12,785 nucleotides of DNA, taken from NCBI GenBank assembly GCA_031256305.1, contig JAIRQU010000038.1, positions 1 through 12,785 on the forward strand. Direction: 5' to 3'. The notes beneath the pieces are model-generated. The model was not told where the DNA came from and ran no database searches. It saw only the letters and a list, made by a program, of their open reading frames with translations. The stretch's first letter is position 1, and the number at the start of each line of letters is the position of its first letter. This DNA is from Burkholderiaceae bacterium (GTDB lineage Bacteria; Pseudomonadota; Gammaproteobacteria; Burkholderiales; Burkholderiaceae_C). Of the stretch, positions 8,554-12,785 are shown in pieces. The position numbers were made by a program, and so were the translations under genes.

Positions 8554-8610
8554 AAGCGCCGATTTGCATCCTGCTTGCGGGCGCTCTATCAAGTCCTGCT
8601 AAAGACGGAT
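8554..8610 (+). promoter_or_regulatory. SAM-II (SAM-alpha) riboswitch aptamer in the metX leader
   Basis: SAM-II is a compact H-type pseudoknot RNA that binds S-adenosylmethionine and represses methionine genes. Stem P1 is AGCGCC (8555-8560) paired perfectly with GGCGCT (8580-8585). Its loop opens with the conserved GATTTG (8561-8566) and closes with GCTTGC (8573-8578). Downstream is the hallmark GCTAAAGA (8598-8605), then GGAT (8607-8610), which pairs with loop bases ATCC (8568-8571) to form the pseudoknot. Size, element order and position directly upstream of metX all fit. The class is best known from alphaproteobacteria upstream of metA/metX and related genes; the match was made from memory of the consensus rather than by a covariance search. 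High SAM should switch off metX and metW. Confidence 0.85.
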
Positions 8611-8618
8611 CGGCGCAG

Positions 8619-8653
8619 ACCCGGTTTCGCTTCTTTGGCGTACCGGGTTTTTT
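8619..8653 (+). terminator. intrinsic terminator-like hairpin between the SAM-II aptamer and metX
   Basis: ACCCGGT (8619-8625) and ACCGGGT (8642-8648) form a perfect 7-bp stem that can be continued inside by CGC (8628-8630) with GCG (8638-8640), and a run of six T (8648-8653) follows. It lies 8 bases after the aptamer and 6 bases before the metX ATG, so it is well placed as the expression platform for transcription attenuation. The same hairpin would also bury the only GGG near the start codon, so a translational mode is possible. Confidence 0.7.
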
Positions 8654-8659
8654 GTTGCC

Positions 8660-9808
8660 ATGCCGCTGGTCGTTCAACCGCAGTCGATGCACTTTCAGGC
8701 GCCGCTCGCGCTGGCCAGCGGCGCGCATCTGGCCGATTATCAGCTTGCCTACGAAACCTACGGCCAGCTCAACGCGGACAAGAGCAACGCAGTGCTGATC
8801 TGCCACGCGCTCAATGCTTCCCACCACGTCGCGGGCGTGTACGCCGATCAGCCCGACAGCGCCGGCTGGTGGGACAACATGGTCGGGCCGGGCAAGCCGG
8901 TGGATACGGACCGTTTCTTCGTCATCGGCATCAATAACCTGGGGTCGTGCTTTGGTTCCACCGGGCCGATGCACCGCAACCCGGCCAGCGGCGAGGTTTA
9001 CGGCGCGGACTTTCCGGTATTGACCGTGGAGGATTGGGTTGCCTCGCAGGCGCGCCTGCTTGATGCGCTGGGCGTCGGAGTGCTTGCGGCGGTGATGGGC
9101 GGCAGCCTGGGCGGTATGCAGGCGCTGTCTTGGGCGCTACAGTTTCCGCAGCGCGCGCGGCATGTCGTGGCGATTGCCAGCGCCCCCAATCTGTCCGCCG
9201 AGAACATCGCGTTCAACGAAGTGGCGCGCCGCGCCATCGTGACCGATCCCGACTTTCACGGCGGGCACTTCTACCGTTTCGGCACGGTGCCGCGCCGGGG
9301 TTTGCGCATCGCGCGCATGATCGGGCACATCACGTATCTGAGCGATGACGTCATGAACGCCAAGTTCGGACGCGAGCTGCGCCACGCCGTCGAGAGTGCG
9401 GGCAAGAGCGGCTATCGCTATACCACGCAGGACATCGAATTCCAGATCGAAAGTTATCTGCGCCATCAGGGCGACAAGTTCAGTCAGTACTTTGACGCCA
9501 ACACCTATCTGCTCATTACGCGCGCGCTCGATTATTTCGACCCGGCGCGCGCTTTTGGCTCGGATCTGACCGCCGCTTTTGCCCGCGCGCAAGCAAAATT
9601 TCTGCTGGTGAGCTTCAGTACCGACTGGCGTTTTCCGCCCGCGCGTTCGCGCGAAATCGTCACGGCGTTGCTGGAAAACCGCCGGCATGTGAGCTACGCC
9701 GAAATCGACGCGCCGCACGGGCACGACGCCTTCTTGCTGGACGACCCGTGCTATCTGGCCGCCGTGCGCACCTATTTCAACGGCATCGCCGGGGAGGCCG
9801 GCGCATGA
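8660..9808 (+). CDS. metX: homoserine O-acyltransferase MetX (acetyl or succinyl)
   Basis: MetX transfers an acyl group from acyl-CoA to homoserine, the first committed step of methionine synthesis. The 382-residue alpha/beta-hydrolase-fold protein shows [10 protein letters not shown] (29-38), [17 protein letters not shown] (43-59), [12 protein letters not shown] (92-103), the nucleophile elbow MGGSLGGMQ with Ser149, the Asp of [10 protein letters not shown] and the His of [12 protein letters not shown]. Homologues from betaproteobacteria are often assigned as succinyltransferases; I cannot settle the donor from sequence alone. The ATG at 8660 gives the usual short N-terminus, but no Shine-Dalgarno is seen other than GGG inside the terminator hairpin. 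It is preceded by the SAM-II leader and overlaps metW by ATGA. Confidence 0.94.
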   Translation: MPLVVQPQSMHFQAPLALASGAHLADYQLAYETYGQLNADKSNAVLICHALNASHHVAGVYADQPDSAGWWDNMVGPGKPVDTDRFFVIGINNLGSCFGSTGPMHRNPASGEVYGADFPVLTVEDWVASQARLLDALGVGVLAAVMGGSLGGMQALSWALQFPQRARHVVAIASAPNLSAENIAFNEVARRAIVTDPDFHGGHFYRFGTVPRRGLRIARMIGHITYLSDDVMNAKFGRELRHAVESAGKSGYRYTTQDIEFQIESYLRHQGDKFSQYFDANTYLLITRALDYFDPARAFGSDLTAAFARAQAKFLLVSFSTDWRFPPARSREIVTALLENRRHVSYAEIDAPHGHDAFLLDDPCYLAAVRTYFNGIAGEAGA

Positions 9809-10389
9809 GCGAGACCGCCGTGCTGCAAACCATCGCGCGCCTGGTGCCCGAAGGCGCGCATGTGCTCGACCTGGGGTGCGGCGACGGCGCGCTGCTGGAA
9901 CTGCTGGCGCGCCAACGGCGCTGCACCGGCTATGGCATCGAAATCAGCGACGACAACGTACAAGCCTGTCTGGCGCGCGGCATCGACGTGTTGCAACTGA
10001 ACTTGCTCAAAGGCCTGTCCGTGTTCCGCGACCAGAGCTTTGACGCGGTGTTGCAAATCGACACCCTGCAAAATCTGCGCAATGCTGAAGTGATGTTGCG
10101 CGAAACCGTGCGCGTGGGCCGCATCGGCATTGTGGCTTTCCCCAACTTTGCGCATTGGCCCAACCGCCTGTCGGTGCTGCGCGGGCGTATGCCCGTTACG
10201 CGTCGCCTGCCCTACCAGTGGTACGACACGCCCAACATCCGCGTGGGAACGTTCAAGGACTTTCAGGCGCTGGCGCGCAAGAACGGCATCCGCATTCTCG
10301 ACGCTTTCGGCCTGCAAGCGGGCCGCGTGGTGCGCTGGCTGCCCAATGCCCGCGCGGGCACGGCGGTATTCCGGCTGGCGCGGGTTTGA
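9805..10389 (+). CDS. metW: methionine biosynthesis protein MetW, SAM-dependent methyltransferase fold
   Basis: MetW is a small class I methyltransferase-fold protein that occurs next to metX in many proteobacteria and is linked to methionine synthesis. Its biochemical role is less clear than that of MetX; it may assist MetX activity. The 194-residue protein has the SAM-binding loop DLGCGDG (22-28), the acidic GIEI after strand 2, and the MetW-typical [29 protein letters not shown] and [11 protein letters not shown] segments. The frame continues upstream into metX, but the ATG at 9805 has GGGGAGG (9791-9797) at ideal distance and overlaps the metX stop by ATGA, indicating translational coupling. 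It is under the same SAM-II leader. Confidence 0.93.
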   Translation: MSETAVLQTIARLVPEGAHVLDLGCGDGALLELLARQRRCTGYGIEISDDNVQACLARGIDVLQLNLLKGLSVFRDQSFDAVLQIDTLQNLRNAEVMLRETVRVGRIGIVAFPNFAHWPNRLSVLRGRMPVTRRLPYQWYDTPNIRVGTFKDFQALARKNGIRILDAFGLQAGRVVRWLPNARAGTAVFRLARV

Positions 10390-10398
10390 TCCTGATTC

Positions 10399-11136
10399 AT
10401 GCCGCGTTTTTACGTCCCCGCGCCGCTGGCGCCCGCTTTGACTATCGACTTGCCACCTGGCGCGGCGCGGCACGCGCAGGTGCTGCGCTTGCAGCCCGGC
10501 GACGGCGTAACGCTGTTCAATGGCCAAGGCGGCCAATGGGCGGCGCGCGTGGCGCGCATGGGCAAAAGCGCGGTCACCGTGCAAACGCTGGCGCATCAGG
10601 CTGTCGAACGCGAAGCAGCGCGTCCCGTGCATCTGGCCGTTGGCTGGATGGCCGCCGAACGCCTGGATTGGCTGATCGAAAAAGCCGTGGAATTGGGCGC
10701 GGCCAGCTTCACGCCGGTCATTACGGCGCGCACGCAGCAACGGCTGACGGACACGCGCGCGGACAAAAAGCGCGGGCATTGGCAAGCTGTGGCAGCGGCG
10801 GCCAGCGAGCAATGCGGGCGCAACCGGCTGATGGCGATACGCGCGCCGCTGCCGTTGCAGACGCTGATGTCATCGTCCGCCGCGGCAAATGCCCCCAATG
10901 TCCCGGCGCGTTGGCTGCTGTCGCTGACGGTTGATGCAGCGCCGCTGCGCGCCGTGTTCAATGCGCTGCCGCCCGGCGCGCCAGTCACGCTGCTGTCCGG
11001 CCCCGAAGGCGGTTTCACGGACGAAGAGTTGGCTGGCGCGCAGGCAACGGGTTGGCGCTCCGTGGCGCTGGGCGCGCGCGTGTTGCGCGCCGAAACCGCG
11101 CCGCTGGCGGCATTGGCTGTGTTGACGGCATTGTGA
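10399..11136 (+). CDS. rsmE: 16S rRNA (uracil1498-N3)-methyltransferase RsmE
   Basis: RsmE is a SPOUT (knotted) SAM-dependent methyltransferase that makes m3U1498 in 16S rRNA within the 30S subunit. The 245-residue protein has an N-terminal PUA-like part (MPRFYV, ARHAQVLRLQPGD, LFNGQGG), then ERLDWLIEKAVELG (87-100), SEQCGRNR (136-143), and the SAM-binding knot motifs SGPEGGFTDEE (200-210) and LGARVLRAETA (224-234). It begins 9 bases after metW and is probably cotranscribed with metXW. That would place an rRNA methyltransferase under SAM-II control, which is an inference from spacing only. Confidence 0.94.
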   Translation: MPRFYVPAPLAPALTIDLPPGAARHAQVLRLQPGDGVTLFNGQGGQWAARVARMGKSAVTVQTLAHQAVEREAARPVHLAVGWMAAERLDWLIEKAVELGAASFTPVITARTQQRLTDTRADKKRGHWQAVAAAASEQCGRNRLMAIRAPLPLQTLMSSSAAANAPNVPARWLLSLTVDAAPLRAVFNALPPGAPVTLLSGPEGGFTDEELAGAQATGWRSVALGARVLRAETAPLAALAVLTAL

Positions 11137-11182
11137 AAACGGATCAGCAATCAGCGCGCGCCTGAACCCAATAATTCCAGAC

Positions 11183-11196
11183 GCTTGGTGCCAAGC
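11183..11196. repeat. short perfect inverted repeat downstream of rsmE
   Basis: GCTTGG and CCAAGC are separated by two bases (a realistic RNA hairpin is 5 bp with a 4-base loop). It lies 46 bases after the rsmE stop. No T-run follows on the plus strand, so termination activity is doubtful. Confidence 0.4.
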
Positions 11197-11205
11197 TGGT
11201 TAAAT

Positions 11206-11226
11206 ATCCCCGCGTTACGCGGGGAT
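11206..11226. terminator. 9-bp GC-rich inverted repeat between convergent rsmE and gltA
   Basis: ATCCCCGCG and CGCGGGGAT flank the triplet TTA in a perfect stem. Read on the minus strand (gltA side) the stem is followed by ATATTTAA, a weak U-rich tail, so it is a possible gltA terminator about 110 bases after that gene. On the plus strand no U-run follows. It lies where convergent genes usually share a terminator. The rest of the gap (11137-11333) shows nothing I recognise. Confidence 0.4.
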
Positions 11227-11333
11227 GGGCGGGAAACAGGGGGCGGCGGCGCGTGCGCCATTTGCGTTGCGCGCCCACCATATTGAGCGTCTGCCGATGG
11301 CGCGCTCAATTGGCTGTTGACTTGCCGCGCCGA

Positions 11334-12608
11334 TCAAGCGATGTCGCGGCGCGGCGAACCGACGAAAAGCTGGCGCGGGCGGCCAATCTTGTATTCAGGG
11401 TCGGCCAGCATTTCGTTGAGTTGCGCGATCCAGCCCACGGTACGCGCCAGGGCGAAGACGCCGGTAAACAAGTTCACCGGAATGCCGATGGCCCGCTCCA
11501 CGATGCCCGAATAGAAGTCCACATTGGGGTAGAGCTTGCGCTGGACAAAGTAGTCGTCTTCCAGCGCGATCTTTTCCAATTTCTTGGCCAGGGCGAACAG
11601 TGGGTCTTTTTCCAGGCCTAGCTCGGCCAGCACCTCGTTGCAGGTTTCCTGCATGAGTTTGGCGCGCGGGTCGTAGTTGCGGTAAACACGGTGGCCAAAA
11701 CCCATCAGGCGCACGCCGGAGTTTTTGTCCTTGACTTTTTCCATGAATTCGCCGACCTTGGCCACACCACCCATTTTCTGGATGTCCAGCAGCATGTTCA
11801 GGCACGCCTCGTTGGCGCCGCCGTGCGCCGGCCCCCACAGGCAAGCCACGCCCGCCGCAATGGCCGCGAACGGGTTGGTGCCCGAACTGCCGCACAGGCG
11901 CACCGTGGAGGTGGAGGCGTTTTGCTCATGATCGGCTTGCAGGATCAGGATGCGATCCATCGCGCGTTCAATCACCGGGTTGACCTTGTATTCCTCGCAC
12001 GGCGTGCCGAACATCATGTACAGGAAATTGCCCGCGTATGAAAGGTGGTTCTGCGGGTACATGTGAGGCTCGCCCATGCCATATTTGTGGGCCAGGGCGA
12101 CCAGCGTGGGCATCTTGGCGATGAGCTGGATGGCGGCGATGTCAAGTTGCTTGGGGTCGCGGATGTCGGCATGGTAGAACGCCGAGAGCGCGCCCATCAG
12201 CCCCGTGAGCACGGCCAGGGGGTGCGAGTCGCGCCGGAAGCCGCGCAGGAAGAACATCATCTGCTCGTTGACCATGGTGTGACTGAGCACGCGCTTGTGA
12301 AAGGTCTTGCTCTGTTCCTGGGTGGGCAACTGGCCATTGAGCAGCAGGTAGCAGGTGTCGAGGTAGTCGCACTTGTGGGCGATCTGCTCGATGGGGTAGC
12401 CGCGGTAGCGCAGGATGCCGCGCTCGCCGTCGATGAACGCGATGTCGCTCGCGCACGAACCCGTATTGCCGTAGCCCGGGTCGTAGCTCACGAGGCCCGT
12501 GCTGTCGCGCAGTTTGGTGATGTTGATGCCGAGTTCGCCCTCGGAGCCGCGGATGACGGGCAGCCGCGTTTCCGTGTCGTCGTAAATGAGTGTGACCGAT
12601 TCTTTCAC
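11334..12608 (-). CDS. gltA: citrate synthase
   Basis: GltA condenses acetyl-CoA with oxaloacetate to citrate, the entry step of the TCA cycle, in the cytosol. The 424-residue type II (hexameric) citrate synthase has [34 protein letters not shown] (64-77), [11 protein letters not shown] with catalytic His262, [13 protein letters not shown] with His306, and VDFYSG with Asp364, completing the His-His-Asp active site. Length is normal. The start is GTG at 12608; an ATG one base upstream is out of frame and meets TGA at once. No Shine-Dalgarno precedes the GTG. It is convergent with rsmE and has its own upstream region; no sdh genes are in view. Confidence 0.96.
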   Translation of the reverse strand: MKESVTLIYDDTETRLPVIRGSEGELGINITKLRDSTGLVSYDPGYGNTGSCASDIAFIDGERGILRYRGYPIEQIAHKCDYLDTCYLLLNGQLPTQEQSKTFHKRVLSHTMVNEQMMFFLRGFRRDSHPLAVLTGLMGALSAFYHADIRDPKQLDIAAIQLIAKMPTLVALAHKYGMGEPHMYPQNHLSYAGNFLYMMFGTPCEEYKVNPVIERAMDRILILQADHEQNASTSTVRLCGSSGTNPFAAIAAGVACLWGPAHGGANEACLNMLLDIQKMGGVAKVGEFMEKVKDKNSGVRLMGFGHRVYRNYDPRAKLMQETCNEVLAELGLEKDPLFALAKKLEKIALEDDYFVQRKLYPNVDFYSGIVERAIGIPVNLFTGVFALARTVGWIAQLNEMLADPEYKIGRPRQLFVGSPRRDIA

Positions 12609-12615
12609 ATGCGGG

Positions 12616-12621
12616 ATTGTA
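12616..12621 (-). promoter_or_regulatory. candidate -10 element very close to the gltA start
   Basis: The minus strand reads TACAAT, a good -10 match, ending seven bases before the gltA GTG. A normal start point would then fall at or next to the start codon, giving a leaderless mRNA, which agrees with the absence of a ribosome site. The -35 region is poor. Tentative. Confidence 0.35.
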
Positions 12622-12643
12622 GCGAACGGCGGGCGAAATAGAA

Positions 12644-12671
12644 AGAATTTAGAATGTAGAATTTAGAATGA
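12644..12671. repeat. two 14-bp tandem copies upstream of gltA
   Basis: AGAATTTAGAATGT (12644-12657) is followed directly by AGAATTTAGAATGA (12658-12671), differing only in the last base. Each unit is built from a near 7-bp period (TAGAATT/TAGAATG). It is an AT-rich patch 36 bases upstream of gltA and may be an intergenic repeat or a regulator site. Confidence 0.75.
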
Positions 12672-12673
12672 GT

Positions 12674-12700
12674 CGAGTTTCCCGAGTTCCCCGAGTCTCG
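12674..12700. repeat. three imperfect 9-bp tandem units
   Basis: CGAGTTTCC, CGAGTTCCC and CGAGTCTCG follow one another without gaps immediately after the 14-bp repeats. I see no coding explanation, and the run looks like the edge of a short intergenic repeat element. Confidence 0.55.
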
Positions 12701-12712
12701 CTTCGCGTGGTA

Positions 12713-12726
12713 GGGACGAGCGTCCC
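12713..12726. repeat. inverted repeat in the non-coding right end of the window
   Basis: GGGACG and CGTCCC are separated by two bases. The surrounding 12701-12785 has further partial palindromes (for example GCGAGCGGTAGCGAGC) and no credible reading frame. Together with the tandem units to its left it resembles a non-autonomous intergenic repeat rather than a gene. Confidence 0.45.
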
Positions 12727-12785
12727 CGCGAGTCCTAGCCATGCGAGCGGTAGCGAGCATTGCGTTCGACAACCAACCGAGCGGG

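Noticed and set aside
9772..10812. Minus-strand open frame of 346 codons opposite metW and rsmE
   Set aside because: It spans two convincing plus-strand genes and has Ala/Arg/Gln/His-rich shadow composition.
11206..11226. Possible solitary type I-E-like CRISPR repeat (CCCCGC...GCGGGG core)
   Set aside because: There is a single copy, no spacers, no cas genes, and the arms are a simple perfect palindrome; a terminator or dispersed repeat is simpler.

Overview
The window is GC-rich chromosomal DNA of a betaproteobacterium. Burkholderiales is most likely, with Comamonadaceae-like gene content, but this is inferred from gene content and protein style only. The core genes are compact, often overlap by a few bases, and belong to housekeeping pathways: purine synthesis, outer-membrane biogenesis, rRNA methylation, methionine synthesis and the TCA cycle. 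One AT-rich island (about 1800-3530) interrupts this core.

Layout, left to right. (1) Minus strand: the start of purK (cut by the window edge) and purE, with an ATGA overlap, encode the two-step N5-CAIR route of purine synthesis. (2) Divergent from purE, on the plus strand: a thioredoxin-TPR protein of the CnoX/YbbN type that keeps a CGPC active site. (3) Plus strand: a decayed DUF262-DUF1524 (GmrSD-like, presumed phage-defence) gene with four in-frame stops and three single-base frameshifts. It is followed by a strong ribosome binding site and a 24-codon stub that may be the remnant of a partner gene. (4) Minus strand: lptD, surA and ksgA/rsmA, an outer-membrane biogenesis operon without the pdxA that often lies between surA and ksgA. 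(5) Divergent from lptD, plus strand: a leader carrying an extended -10 promoter, a well-matched SAM-II (SAM-alpha) riboswitch and a hairpin with a U-run, followed by metX, metW (ATGA overlap) and rsmE. (6) Convergent with rsmE: gltA (citrate synthase) on the minus strand. Two perfect inverted repeats lie between them, and short tandem repeats and palindromes lie upstream of gltA to the window end.

The most informative regulatory structure is the metX leader. An S-adenosylmethionine-sensing aptamer begins within a few bases of the predicted transcript start, and a perfect 8-bp alternative pairing would dissolve the aptamer. The most unusual coding structure is the broken defence-type gene. 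Its lesions are all G-run shortenings and apparent stop-creating transitions, so it is either a recently killed acquired gene or partly an artefact of homopolymer miscalls. I found no rRNA, tRNA, CRISPR array, integrase or transposase in the window.
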